A stretch of DNA of 64,000 bases from JBFYTX01 sp963739515 (GCA_963739515.1 CAVUAO010000003.1:930001-994000); one strand, 5' to 3'; positions 33,758 through 43,017 are shown, counted from the first letter of the stretch. Numbers and translations are program-made. Notes: a model not told the origin generated them from the sequence alone.

Positions 33758-36700
33758 ATGGAGCCGAAAATAGGTGTGTATATTTGCGATTGTGGTTCTA
33801 ATATTGGAGGCATGGTAGACGTCCCCAAGGTAGTGGATTTTATCAAAGGTCTCCCAACAGTCACCGTTGCCCGCGAATACAAGTTCATGTGTTCCAGTCC
33901 GGGGCAAGAACTGATTGCGGATGATATCAAAGAGCTCGGCTTGAACCGGGTGGTCGTAGCCTCCTGTTCCCCACAAATGCACGAGCCTACTTTCCGTCGT
34001 TTGATGAAAAAAGCGGGACTTAACCCCTACCTGTTTGAAATGGCGAATATCCGTGAACATGCCTCCTGGGTGACCGACAAACCGGAGGATGCCACGGAAA
34101 AAGCTAAGGCACTGGTTAACGCCGCGGTAAGGCGGGTATATTACCAGGAACCGCTCGAAACGAAGGAAGTACCAATCAACCCCAACACGCTGGTAGTCGG
34201 TGGCGGTGTTGCCGGAATCCAGGCTGCCATAGAGATTGCCGACTCCGGAAACAAGGTATATCTGGTGGAAAGAGAGCCGAGTATTGGCGGTCACATGATT
34301 CAACTGGATAAGACCTTCCCCACCCTGGATTGTTCTGCCTGTATCCTCACCCCGAAAATGACGCTGGCAGGTTCGCATCCGTTTATTGAACTGATGAGTT
34401 ATAGCGAAGTGACTGAAGTATCCGGTTTTATCGGGAATTTTACCGTCAAAATACGTAAGAAGCCAAGGTACATTGATGTTAAAGAATGCAACGGCTGCGC
34501 GGACTGTGAAAAGGTATGCCCGGTAACAGTGCCGTCCGAATTTAACATGAAATTAGGCACCAGGAAAGCCGCCTACCGCCCCTTTGCGCAGGCTGTCCCG
34601 AGTGCCTTCGTCATTGAAAAGCTCGGAAAATCACCGTGTTCGGTAACCTGCCCGGCCGGCGTTAACGCCCACGGATATGTAGCACTGATTTCTCAGGGTA
34701 AATTCAAAGAGGCCATGGAAGTGCTACGCCGGACCATGCCTTTCGCCGGAGTCTGTGGTAGAGTCTGTACCCATCCCTGTGAAACCGAGTGCGAGCGGGG
34801 TAAAGTCGACCAGCCGATAGCTATCAGAGCGCTGAAACGTTTCATGGCCGATTATGAACTTAAACACGGACGTGAGAAGGCTGCACCGATAGAAAAGACC
34901 AAACAAGATAAGGTGGCAGTCATCGGTTCAGGCCCCGCCGGCATGGCCTGTGCCTATGATCTGGCTAAAGCCGGTTATCCCGTGACTATCTTTGAAGCGG
35001 CCAGTAAAGCCGGAGGCATGTTACGCTACGGAATTCCCGAATACCGCCTGCCCAAAGATATACTGGACAATGAAATTAATTATGTAAAAGAGCTGGGAGT
35101 AGAGATTAAGACTAAATCCGCGGTAACGAACCTGGATGAAATCCTTGGTAAGGGTTATAAGGCGGTATTCCTGGCGAATGGCGCCTGGGTCAGTCAGAAA
35201 ATGAATATCCCCGGCGAAGATGCCAAAGGAGTACTTCATGCCATCGATTTCTTAAAAAAGGTGAGCGAGGGCATGAAAGTAGAACTCGGCAATAAAGTCG
35301 CTGTAGTAGGCGGCGGCAATGCGGCCGTTGATGCGGCCCGTACCGCCGTGCGTCTGGGCGCCAAAGAAGTAAGCGTCATCTACCGGCGGTCCCGCGCTGA
35401 AATGCCGGCCATCCCCAGTGAAGTCGATGAAATGGAGCAGGAAGGCGTTAAAATCCGCTATTTGACCACGCCCACCGAGGTCATAGCCAGGGACGGAAAA
35501 CTGGTCAAAATAATGTGCATGAAGATGGAACTCGGTGAGCCGGATGCCTCCGGCCGCCGGCGCCCGGTGCCGGTAAAAGGGTCCGAATTTGAGCTGGATA
35601 TAGATACCATGATTCTGGCCACCGGTCAGGCGGTAGATAAATCCGGATTGCTGGGAAAGATTGACTTTTCTGAGTCCGGCACCGTTAAGGCCGACCCCAT
35701 TACTTTTCAGACCAGTTTCAAGGGGGTATTTGCCGGCGGCGATGTGGTTTCCGGTCCGGCCACCGTCATTGAAGCGGTGGCCGCCGGTAAAGAAGCCGCC
35801 ATCTCCATCGAGAGATACCTGCAGGGCATCGACCTGAAGGAGGGAAGGCCGGCGGTAAGAGAACGCGTCAAGGACATACCCAAGCAAGGAGTGGCGAAGA
35901 AACTAAGGGCCGTCATGCCGCTGGTATCCGCGGCCGAAAGGATTAAGACCTTTAATGAGGTGGAGGCAGGATTCGACGAAAAGATGGCTGTAGAAGAGGC
36001 GAACCGCTGCCTGAACTGCGCTGTTTGTTCCGAGTGTCTACTGTGTGTCACGGCCTGTGAGCGTAACGCCGTACACCATGAACAAAAAGAGGAAATCGTC
36101 GAGGTCAATGTCGGTAACATCATACTCGCTACAGGCTACAGGGAGTTCGACCCCTCCGTCATGCAAAAATACGGCTACGGGCGCCTGGATAACGTCATTA
36201 CCGGTCTGGAGTTTGAGCGGATAGTCAATTCCGCTGGCCCCACCGGTGGCAAGATATTGCTGAAGAATGGTGAAGAACCGAAGAGCATCGCTATTGTGCA
36301 CTGCGTCGGCAGCCGGGACATCAATCACCACGAATACTGCTCGTCAGTCTGCTGTATGTACTCGCTGAAGTTTTCTCACCTGCTGAGGGAGCATTTACCC
36401 AGGGCCGAGGTCTACGAGTTTTATATCGATATCAGGGCACCCCGTAAAGGTTTTGAGGAATTTTACAACCGAATTTTAAAAGAAGGAACGATTCTATATC
36501 GGGGCCGTCCCGGAGAAATCACCGACGTAGCGGAAACACCCTACGAAAGGGGCAAACTAATCGTCAAGTTTGAGAATAGCCTTATTGGCGAAAGAGAACG
36601 CCTGCCCGTTGACATGGTTATTCTCAGCGCTGCCCTGGAGCCTCAAAAAGACGCCCATGAAGTCGCCAGGATATTCAATATCAGTTGTGGCGCCGGCGAC

Positions 36701-37102
36701 TTTTTCATCGAAAGACATCCCAAGCTCGACCCGGTGGCGACGATGACCGAAGGTGTGTTCATTGCCGGTTGTTGTGAAAGTCCCAAGGATATCCGGGACA
36801 GTGTGGCCCAGGCTTCTGCCGCGGCGGCGAGGATTCTCGCTCTAATCAGTAAGGGGGTAGTGGAAACGGAAGCTACTATCGCGGAGGTAAACGAAGAACA
36901 ATGCTCCGGCTGCCGGATTTGTAATTTACTTTGCCCCTATGGCGCTATCACCTATATTGAAGATAAAAAGGTGTCCAGGATCAACAGCGCCATCTGCAAA
37001 GGCTGCGGAGCTTGTGTGGCCGCCTGCCCGAGCTCTGCCATCAAACACAAACACTACACTTCAGAAGAAATTATGGCACAGATTGAAGGTATTCTCGTGT
37101 AA
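33758..37102 (+). CDS. hdrA: HdrA with inserted NfnB/GltD-like NAD(P)H oxidoreductase domain
   Basis: 1114 residues, against about 650 for ordinary HdrA. Order seen: N-terminal CDCGSNIG domain; FAD-binding VVGGGVAGIQAA (about 146-157); ferredoxin-like ECNGCADCEKVC (243-254); then a GltD/NfnB-type block (about 290-740) with its own FeS cysteines (CSVTCPAG, CGRVCTHPCETEC), FAD site VIGSGPAGMA (388-397) and NAD(P) site VVGGGNAAVDAA; then HdrA resumes with RCLNCAVCSECLLCVTAC (from 749), and ends in two [4Fe-4S] motifs (from 1049). It should be the flavin-based bifurcating core of an Hdr-Mvh complex, with added NAD(P)H reactivity (inference). AAGGAGG precedes the ATG. Confidence 0.88.
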   Translation: MEPKIGVYICDCGSNIGGMVDVPKVVDFIKGLPTVTVAREYKFMCSSPGQELIADDIKELGLNRVVVASCSPQMHEPTFRRLMKKAGLNPYLFEMANIREHASWVTDKPEDATEKAKALVNAAVRRVYYQEPLETKEVPINPNTLVVGGGVAGIQAAIEIADSGNKVYLVEREPSIGGHMIQLDKTFPTLDCSACILTPKMTLAGSHPFIELMSYSEVTEVSGFIGNFTVKIRKKPRYIDVKECNGCADCEKVCPVTVPSEFNMKLGTRKAAYRPFAQAVPSAFVIEKLGKSPCSVTCPAGVNAHGYVALISQGKFKEAMEVLRRTMPFAGVCGRVCTHPCETECERGKVDQPIAIRALKRFMADYELKHGREKAAPIEKTKQDKVAVIGSGPAGMACAYDLAKAGYPVTIFEAASKAGGMLRYGIPEYRLPKDILDNEINYVKELGVEIKTKSAVTNLDEILGKGYKAVFLANGAWVSQKMNIPGEDAKGVLHAIDFLKKVSEGMKVELGNKVAVVGGGNAAVDAARTAVRLGAKEVSVIYRRSRAEMPAIPSEVDEMEQEGVKIRYLTTPTEVIARDGKLVKIMCMKMELGEPDASGRRRPVPVKGSEFELDIDTMILATGQAVDKSGLLGKIDFSESGTVKADPITFQTSFKGVFAGGDVVSGPATVIEAVAAGKEAAISIERYLQGIDLKEGRPAVRERVKDIPKQGVAKKLRAVMPLVSAAERIKTFNEVEAGFDEKMAVEEANRCLNCAVCSECLLCVTACERNAVHHEQKEEIVEVNVGNIILATGYREFDPSVMQKYGYGRLDNVITGLEFERIVNSAGPTGGKILLKNGEEPKSIAIVHCVGSRDINHHEYCSSVCCMYSLKFSHLLREHLPRAEVYEFYIDIRAPRKGFEEFYNRILKEGTILYRGRPGEITDVAETPYERGKLIVKFENSLIGERERLPVDMVILSAALEPQKDAHEVARIFNISCGAGDFFIERHPKLDPVATMTEGVFIAGCCESPKDIRDSVAQASAAAARILALISKGVVETEATIAEVNEEQCSGCRICNLLCPYGAITYIEDKKVSRINSAICKGCGACVAACPSSAIKHKHYTSEEIMAQIEGILV

Positions 37103-37135
37103 ATTTAGCTACATGAGACTGTGAAGGGGGACAAT

Positions 37136-37714
37136 ATGGAAACAACAACAATAAGGGAAGCCAAGACATTCGTGGATGAAGTGGCTGCCGAGCCTGGCGG
37201 AGAGAAGATAAATGAATGTATCCAGTGCGGGGTATGCAGTGGTTCCTGCCCGACCGTAGAATGGTGGGAATACCCGCCAAGAAAGATAATCGCCATGATT
37301 CGAGCCGGCAAGAGGGACAAAGTGCTTTCCAGCACATCCGCTTTTAACTGCGTCACCTGCTACTCGTGCACAGTACGCTGCCCCAGGGGCATTAAACCTT
37401 CCCAGCTAATACACGCCGTCGAAGCCATTGCCGAGCGTGAGGGATATAAACCGAAGACCCCGACTTTAATCCTGCACCGGGGATTGCGCGACGGCATGAA
37501 ACGGGGACGTCTCTGGGAGTTCAGCCTAGCGATGAGCTTTTACATCAAGACAAATTTATTTGAAGGAATGCGGATGTTGCCCGTAGCCTGGGACCTATTT
37601 TCTCGCGGGCTTATGCCGATTTTCCCCCCTAAAAGAAGTAAGAAGGGTAGCGTGGAGGTTACGGCCATCATGAAAGCGGTTACATTGATGCAAAAGAGCG
37701 GAGGTGTAAAGTGA
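37136..37714 (+). CDS. hdrC: Heterodisulfide reductase subunit C-like
   Basis: 192 residues with two [4Fe-4S] cysteine sets (CIQCGVCSGSCP and CVTCYSCTVRCPRG), the standard HdrC pattern for passing electrons between HdrA and HdrB. The ATG at 37136 follows AAGGGGG five bases upstream and is preferred to the GTG at 37121. The C-terminal part is longer than the cluster-binding core and partly hydrophobic but has no clear membrane segment. The end overlaps the start of hdrB by four bases. Confidence 0.9.
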   Translation: METTTIREAKTFVDEVAAEPGGEKINECIQCGVCSGSCPTVEWWEYPPRKIIAMIRAGKRDKVLSSTSAFNCVTCYSCTVRCPRGIKPSQLIHAVEAIAEREGYKPKTPTLILHRGLRDGMKRGRLWEFSLAMSFYIKTNLFEGMRMLPVAWDLFSRGLMPIFPPKRSKKGSVEVTAIMKAVTLMQKSGGVK

Positions 37715-38604
37715 GACAATATACTTATTTCCCCGGCTGTGCCATGGCGAGCACCGGAAAGCCCATTCAGGCGTCCGTAGATGCGGTTTGTCGGGTCCTG
37801 GATATTGAACTCAAAGAACTGGAGGACTGGACATGTTGCGGTTGCCCCGGCGAATCCATAAATGAGCTATCGGCGACCGCCGTTGCTACCCGCAACCTGG
37901 CTCTCGCTGAAAAATTTAAACTAGACATGGTGGTCCCCTGCAGTTGCTGTTACCGCAACCTGCTGGCCGCGCACGTAACGTACACCCAGGACCCGAGAAT
38001 TAGAGACCAGGTGAAAAAAGCTCTGGCGGTAACAAATCTGGAATATAAAGGAACGCTGCGCATTAGAAACCTGGTAGACGTTTTTATCAATGACATCGGC
38101 CTTGATGTCATTGCGTCAAAGGTGCAGAAGAAACTAACCGGTATGAAAGTTGCCAATTACTATGGCTGCCACCAGTCACGGCCCTACGGCCCGGACGATT
38201 TCGAGTTCCCCGTATGGCAGGACCAGATAACGGAAGCCCTCGGAGCCGAGGCGGTCTTCTTCCCGCTAAAGGCGCAGTGCTGCGGCGGCACACAGCTGTT
38301 CAGTAACATTAATATGATTCATAAATTAGTGTATAACATACTTGATAGCGTTGAGCTTCACGGCGGACAGTGTATTTCCAGCACGCTTTGTCCGCTGTGT
38401 TTTACCAACCTGGATGCCAATCAGGGCCACATTAAAAATCGTGATGGGAAGAAATTTAACATGCCTATCATGGCGCTGACGCAAATGATGGGAATCGCTT
38501 TTGGACTGAAACCAAAAGAAGTCGGGCTCGATAAGAATATCTCCCCGGCTCTCAAGGTGCTTGGACCGTATTTGAAGGTAACGGCGCAGGAGGTATTGAA
38601 ATGA
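37711..38604 (+). CDS. hdrB: Heterodisulfide reductase subunit B-like
   Basis: 297 residues, GTG start inside a GTGA overlap with hdrC. Two CCG domains are visible, CCGCPGES near residue 43 and CCGGTQLF near residue 190, with their partner cysteines, for the two non-cubane [4Fe-4S] clusters that cleave disulfides in the methanogen enzyme. Bacteria without coenzyme M must use another acceptor, which is unknown. Ends in an ATGA overlap with mvhD. Confidence 0.9.
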   Translation: MRQYTYFPGCAMASTGKPIQASVDAVCRVLDIELKELEDWTCCGCPGESINELSATAVATRNLALAEKFKLDMVVPCSCCYRNLLAAHVTYTQDPRIRDQVKKALAVTNLEYKGTLRIRNLVDVFINDIGLDVIASKVQKKLTGMKVANYYGCHQSRPYGPDDFEFPVWQDQITEALGAEAVFFPLKAQCCGGTQLFSNINMIHKLVYNILDSVELHGGQCISSTLCPLCFTNLDANQGHIKNRDGKKFNMPIMALTQMMGIAFGLKPKEVGLDKNISPALKVLGPYLKVTAQEVLK

Positions 38605-39032
38605 GTTGGGAACCTAAGATCGTGGGTTTTTTATGTAACTGGTGCTCCTATCGCGGCGCCGACCTGGCGGGTACATCAAGAATTCATTTCGCTCCTAATG
38701 TAAAGGTAATCAGAGTCCCCTGCAGCACCAGGGTAGAACCGACGTTTGTGATCAAAGCCTTTCAGTCCGGCGCCGATGGCGTGCTTATTCTGGGCTGTCA
38801 CCCGGGAGACTGCCACTATATTGAAGGCAACTATAAGACCATGCGGCGTATGCCACTATTGAAGAAAATGCTGGCACAGTTCGGCGTCGAAGATCAAAGA
38901 GTCCGCCTGGACTGGGTATCGGCTTCCGAGGGAGAAAAATACGCTTCCATTATCAACGAGATGACGGAGGCAGTCCGGGCGCTGGGCCCGTTCCAGCCGA
39001 ATAACGGGGAGGGACAGCATGGCGAAAATTAA
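38601..39032 (+). CDS. mvhD: MvhD-type iron-sulfur subunit
   Basis: 143 residues, the size of MvhD/FlpD, which docks the hydrogenase to HdrA and carries a [2Fe-2S] cluster. Cysteines are in FLCNWCSYRGADLAG, RVPCSTRV and GCHPGDCHY. No selenocysteine codon is present; position C in CNWC is Cys. It overlaps hdrB by four bases and mvhG by 14. Confidence 0.92.
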   Translation: MSWEPKIVGFLCNWCSYRGADLAGTSRIHFAPNVKVIRVPCSTRVEPTFVIKAFQSGADGVLILGCHPGDCHYIEGNYKTMRRMPLLKKMLAQFGVEDQRVRLDWVSASEGEKYASIINEMTEAVRALGPFQPNNGEGQHGEN

Positions 39033-39978
39033 ACTGGCATTATACTGGGCGTCAAGTTGCGGCGGCTGTGAAATCGCTCAACTCCAGATCGGGGAGAAGC
39101 TTTTAAAATTAATCGAGGTGGCCGATATTGTTTTCTGGCCGGTCGCTATCGATGTGAAATACAAAGATGTAGAGGCCATGCCGGAGGGCAGCATCGATGT
39201 CTGCCTGTTTAACGGCGCCATCCGGACATCGGAACAGGAACACATGGCGAAGATGCTGCGCGGCAAGTCTAAAATATTAATTTCTTACGGCGCATGCGCC
39301 AACCTGGGAGGAATTCCAGGGTTGGCAAACCTGTATAATCGAGATATGATTTTCAATCGTGCCTACCTGGAAACCCAATCCACGGATAACGAAAATAAGA
39401 TATTGCCGCAGACCAGCTATCAGGTCCCCGAAGGAACGCTATCCCTCCCTGAATTTTTTGATACCGTGCGCAGCCTGCCTCAAACAGTAGACGTGGATTT
39501 CTTTATCCCCGGTTGCCCCCCGGAAGAAAAGACCACCTGGCTGGCTCTGGAGGCGCTGATTGAAAACAAACTGCCGCCAAAAGGCACGGTGATTTCTCAC
39601 AATGTCAAGGCTGTTTGTGATGACTGCCCCCGTATCAAGAAAGAAAAAAAGATAAAAAAATTCTATCGTCCTTTCCAAATTATCCCGGAGCGGGAGCCCT
39701 GTTTGCTGGAACAGGGAATCCTGTGCGCCGGGGTAGCTACGGCGGGTGGCTGCGGCGCTCCGTGTCCTCAAGCCAACATGCCCTGCACCGGGTGCTACGG
39801 GCCGGTAAAGGGGGTTACCGACCAGGGGGTTCATTTCCTGAGTGCCGTTGCCTCCATTGTCGATTCTACCGACCCTGAAGAAATTGCCAGGATAATGGAC
39901 GATATTGCTGACCCGGCCGGCACATTTTATAGATACTCTATGCCGGAATCGTTATTAAGGAGATCAAGAATAAAATGA
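39019..39978 (+). CDS. mvhG: F420-non-reducing [NiFe] hydrogenase small subunit
   Basis: 319 residues. The small subunit carries three FeS clusters from the active site to MvhD. Cysteines are in SSCGGCEIA (proximal cluster), YGACANLGG, PGCPPEEKT, CDDCPR, and the GGCGAPCPQANMPCTGCYGP block. No Tat signal peptide is present, in keeping with a cytoplasmic Group 3 hydrogenase. It overlaps mvhD and ends in an ATGA overlap with mvhA. Confidence 0.92.
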   Translation: MAKIKLALYWASSCGGCEIAQLQIGEKLLKLIEVADIVFWPVAIDVKYKDVEAMPEGSIDVCLFNGAIRTSEQEHMAKMLRGKSKILISYGACANLGGIPGLANLYNRDMIFNRAYLETQSTDNENKILPQTSYQVPEGTLSLPEFFDTVRSLPQTVDVDFFIPGCPPEEKTTWLALEALIENKLPPKGTVISHNVKAVCDDCPRIKKEKKIKKFYRPFQIIPEREPCLLEQGILCAGVATAGGCGAPCPQANMPCTGCYGPVKGVTDQGVHFLSAVASIVDSTDPEEIARIMDDIADPAGTFYRYSMPESLLRRSRIK

Positions 39979-41438
39979 AAAGAATAACGATAGACCCGAT
40001 AACCCGACTCGAGGGTCATGGGAAAATTGAGATATTCCTCAATGATAAAGGTGAGGTAGCCAACTCCTACTTTCAGGTACCGGAGTTGAGGGGATTTGAG
40101 AAGTTCACCGAAGGGCGGATGGCCGATGACATGCCTCAAATCACCCAGAGGATATGCGGTGTCTGCCCGGAGGCGCATCACCTCGCTTCCACCAAGGCAC
40201 TGGATGCCCTGTATCATGTCGACCCGCCGGAACCGGCGAAAAAGCTCCGCGAGCTTCTCTACAGCGCTTTTTATGTCACCGACCACACCACTCATTTTTA
40301 CATCCTGGGTGGCCCGGACTTCATCATGGGGCCCGATGCACCGGTGGCAGAACGTAATATTATCGGCGTCATCGGCAAGGTCGGCCTGGAACTGGGTGGA
40401 GCCGTCATCAGGACCCGCATGCGTAATCACCACATTATCCAGATGATTGGCGGCCGGGGCGTGCACCCCGTCTTCGGCCTGCCCGGCGGTGTCAGCCGGG
40501 GAATAAATGAAGAGGAAAGAAAAGAAATCGAGGAAATCGCTAAAGAGTCCGTAGAATTTGCCAAGTTATCTCTGAAGGTCTTCGATGATATCGTTTTGAA
40601 AAACAAGGCTTATGTGGATATGATTCTGAGCGACGATTATACCCATAAGACCTACTATATGGGACTGGTTGATGCCAATAATAAGGTCAACTTTTATGAC
40701 GGTAAGGTTAGAGTAGTAGACCCCACCGGTAAAGAATTCGTCAAATATTCTCCCGGGGAGTATCTTGACCACATTGCCGAGCATGTCGAGCCGTGGTCAT
40801 ATATCAAATTCCCCTTCCTCAAGAAAATCGGTTGGAAAGGTTTCGTAGATGGCAAAGACAGCGGTGTCTTTCGTGTGGCTCCTCTGGCCCGGCTTAACGC
40901 CGCCGATGGCATGGCGACGCCGCTGGCGCAGGAATATTATGAGAAGTATTTCTCCACACTAGGAGGCAAACCGGTCCATCACACCCTGGCCATGCACTGG
41001 GCACGCCTTATTGAACTTGTTTACGCGGCCGAACGTTTACTCGAGCTGAGCCGTGACTCTGATATCACCAGTCCCAATATCCGCACTATTCCTACCAGGA
41101 CACCCGATGAGGGTGTGGGCATTATTGAGGCCCCTCGCGGTACCCTGACACATCACTACATCACCGACGAAAGGGGCGTGATCAAAAAGACTAACTTGAT
41201 CGTGGCTACTCTCAATAACTCAGCCGCCGTTAATATGTCGGTAGATAAAGCCGCCCGGTCTCTCATAAAGCCCGGCAAGGAGATTACGGAAGGTCTCCTC
41301 AATCGAATCGAGATGGCGTGGCGCCCCTATGACCTTTGTCTGGCTTGTGCCACCCACGATTTAAATAGTCGTTCACCGGTAACAATATGTATCTATGACA
41401 GCCAGAAAAATTTGGTTAAAAAGCTGGGCGGAGATTAA
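39975..41438 (+). CDS. mvhA: F420-non-reducing [NiFe] hydrogenase large subunit
   Basis: 487 residues. The Ni-Fe site is formed by C61 and C64 (RICGVCPEAHH) and C455 and C458 (DLCLACATH). All four ligands are cysteine, so this is not a selenium enzyme. The C-terminus extends 29 residues beyond the last ligand; a maturation protease would cut after the His in related enzymes. No hydrogenase maturation genes are in the window. Oxidises H2 or makes it, with electrons going to HdrA through MvhD. Confidence 0.93.
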   Translation: MKRITIDPITRLEGHGKIEIFLNDKGEVANSYFQVPELRGFEKFTEGRMADDMPQITQRICGVCPEAHHLASTKALDALYHVDPPEPAKKLRELLYSAFYVTDHTTHFYILGGPDFIMGPDAPVAERNIIGVIGKVGLELGGAVIRTRMRNHHIIQMIGGRGVHPVFGLPGGVSRGINEEERKEIEEIAKESVEFAKLSLKVFDDIVLKNKAYVDMILSDDYTHKTYYMGLVDANNKVNFYDGKVRVVDPTGKEFVKYSPGEYLDHIAEHVEPWSYIKFPFLKKIGWKGFVDGKDSGVFRVAPLARLNAADGMATPLAQEYYEKYFSTLGGKPVHHTLAMHWARLIELVYAAERLLELSRDSDITSPNIRTIPTRTPDEGVGIIEAPRGTLTHHYITDERGVIKKTNLIVATLNNSAAVNMSVDKAARSLIKPGKEITEGLLNRIEMAWRPYDLCLACATHDLNSRSPVTICIYDSQKNLVKKLGGD

Positions 41439-41504
41439 AAAATTACGACGAGTTTATCAGCAATTGTTGATAGTCTATAATTAAAAATCAACCGGGTTAG
41501 AGGT

Positions 41505-42713
41505 TTGGTTTGTGTGGTTGCGAATATACTTCGTCGTTGCCTGAAAATAGTTACGAGCCGGCATTTCTGGGTAGTCGTTACACTATTTGCCGTGGGTATT
41601 ATTCTTCACTACCCGCAGCAAATACTCGCAATAAGCTCACCATCTCTCTTTTCTTTTCTTGGTCTTAGCCGCCACGCCGTAGAGCGTATTTTCCTGCTAT
41701 TGCCAATCGGCTATGCCAGCTACTATTTGGGTACCAGGGCGGGACTGGTTAGTGTGGCGGTAGCCGCCGCCGTGATGCTGCCCCGTGTCTTCCTGATATC
41801 CGAATATTTACCTGATGCTTTATTTGAGACTATCGAAGTCATTGTTATCGGCTTTCTGATAAATCTGTGTTTCGTCTACTATAGAAAAGAAGGAAAACAA
41901 AAGCAACAGATGCTCTCGAATCTTGAGGAATCTAACAGGCAGCTGGAGTCGCACTCCAGGGCACTGGAAATAAGCCACCAGCAGCTTAAAGAAAGCCAGG
42001 AGCAGGTAATTCAGGCGGAAAAGCTGACATCCCTGGGGCAACTGGCGGCATCTATCGCCCATGAGGTCAATAACCCTCTTTCAGGTACACTCGTTTATAC
42101 CCAATTGCTGGCCAGGAAAGTTAAAAGAGGCGAAATCGATGACGAGGTCACTCTCGATTATTTATCCAAAATGGAATCTGAACTCATCCGTAGTACCAAG
42201 CTAATCCAGAATCTTCTTAATTTTGCGCGTCAGTCTCCACCGGAATTCCAGCAGGTTAACCTCAACTCTGTTGTCAACCATGCTTTCGAACTGGTATCGC
42301 ATTCAGCAAATAAGCAGAAAATACGGATATCCAATGAACTTGACCCTTCCTTGCCCGATTTGATGGCTGATGCCAATCAGCTTCAGCAGGTCTGCATCAA
42401 TCTAATGCTCAATGCAATTCAGGCTATGCCTCAGGGAGGTAGATTGACGCTCCGTACCTATGTTCAAGACAAACAAGTTAAATTAGAGGTTCAGGATACC
42501 GGCATAGGAATTCCTCCGGAAAATATGAGCAAGCTTTTCACTCCCTTCTTTACTACCAAGCCGGAGGTAAAGGGCGTGGGGCTGGGCCTGGCGGTAGCCT
42601 ATGGGATTGTACAACGCCATAAGGGTAAGATAGAAGTACAAAGTAAAATAGGAGAAGGTACTACCTTCACTTTCAGCCTGCCGTTGCTTCCTGACTCTGT
42701 CGGGATTCAGTAG
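41505..42713 (+). CDS. Membrane sensor histidine kinase
   Basis: About 402 residues. N-terminal membrane domain with roughly four hydrophobic helices similar to a DUF4118/KdpD-like sensor (residues about 15-125), a coiled-coil linker, dimerisation/H-box LAASIAHEVNNPLSGT with phospho-accepting H186, and an HATPase_c domain with N box (INLMLNAIQAM), DTGIGIPPEN, and GVGLGLAVAYGI. The start is uncertain: TTG 41505 or GTG 41514. Follows mvhA by 66 bases and could pair with the RHH-receiver protein on the other side of the operon. Confidence 0.85.
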   Translation: MVCVVANILRRCLKIVTSRHFWVVVTLFAVGIILHYPQQILAISSPSLFSFLGLSRHAVERIFLLLPIGYASYYLGTRAGLVSVAVAAAVMLPRVFLISEYLPDALFETIEVIVIGFLINLCFVYYRKEGKQKQQMLSNLEESNRQLESHSRALEISHQQLKESQEQVIQAEKLTSLGQLAASIAHEVNNPLSGTLVYTQLLARKVKRGEIDDEVTLDYLSKMESELIRSTKLIQNLLNFARQSPPEFQQVNLNSVVNHAFELVSHSANKQKIRISNELDPSLPDLMADANQLQQVCINLMLNAIQAMPQGGRLTLRTYVQDKQVKLEVQDTGIGIPPENMSKLFTPFFTTKPEVKGVGLGLAVAYGIVQRHKGKIEVQSKIGEGTTFTFSLPLLPDSVGIQ

Positions 42714-42734
42714 AATGTTAGCGCCGGAAAGCGT

Positions 42735-42764
42735 TTGACAATAACCAACATCGCATTGTATACT
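42735..42764 (+). promoter_or_regulatory. Strong sigma70-type promoter upstream of the attenuator
   Basis: TTGACA (42735-42740) and TATACT (42759-42764) with an 18-base spacer. Transcription should begin near 42771, giving a leader RNA that ends at the terminator at 42965 or reads on into the MFS gene. Confidence 0.7.
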
Positions 42765-42795
42765 TCACTATTGTTTTCGAGACAAGAGGAGAACA

Positions 42796-42897
42796 GTGAA
42801 GATAACGAGCCAGAAAAGAATAATTCGCTTCGCGGGAGTAAATGGCACTCCCTATTGGGCTCGGTATATCTTTGTTTCGGAGAGAACTACCGAATGA
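42796..42897 (+). CDS. Putative 33-residue leader peptide
   Basis: GTG start with AGAGGAG five bases upstream, 33 codons, TGA stop at 42895. The reading frame spans segments 1 and 2 of the attenuator described here. The start of the peptide (KRIIRFAGVNGTPYW) slightly resembles the N-terminus of FAH-domain proteins, so a truncated gene fragment is the alternative explanation. No other function can be given. Confidence 0.5.
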   Translation: MKITSQKRIIRFAGVNGTPYWARYIFVSERTTE

Positions 42898-42965
42898 TAT
42901 AGACCATACCATATCAGGAACCGGATAGCCGAGCCCAGGAACAAAATCCTGGGCTCTTGTTTTTT
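42806..42965 (+). promoter_or_regulatory. Transcription attenuator (mutually exclusive hairpins) upstream of the MFS gene
   Basis: Segment 1 CGAGCC (42806-42811) pairs with segment 2 GGCTCG (42858-42863), enclosing an inner hairpin GGGAGT/ACTCCC (42834-42852). Segment 2 (TGGGCTCGG, 42856-42864) can pair instead, over nine bases, with segment 3 CCGAGCCCA (42929-42937). Segment 3 is also the 5' arm of a terminator with segment 4 (42947-42956). So 1:2 plus 3:4 gives termination, and 2:3 gives read-through. Confidence 0.65.
42931..42965 (+). terminator. Intrinsic terminator of the attenuator
   Basis: GAGCCCAGGA (42931-42940) pairs perfectly with TCCTGGGCTC (42947-42956), six-base loop, then TTGTTTTTT. 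It lies 53 bases before the MFS start codon, between a promoter and its gene. Confidence 0.85.
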
Positions 42966-43017
42966 ACGGCCTGATAAAACCAGGTCTGTTTATTAAATGA
43001 CCGAGTGAGATAACTAA

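Noticed and set aside
39975..41438. Selenocysteine in the hydrogenase large subunit or in MvhD
   Set aside because: All Ni ligands are encoded as Cys and no in-frame TGA occurs in the mvh genes.
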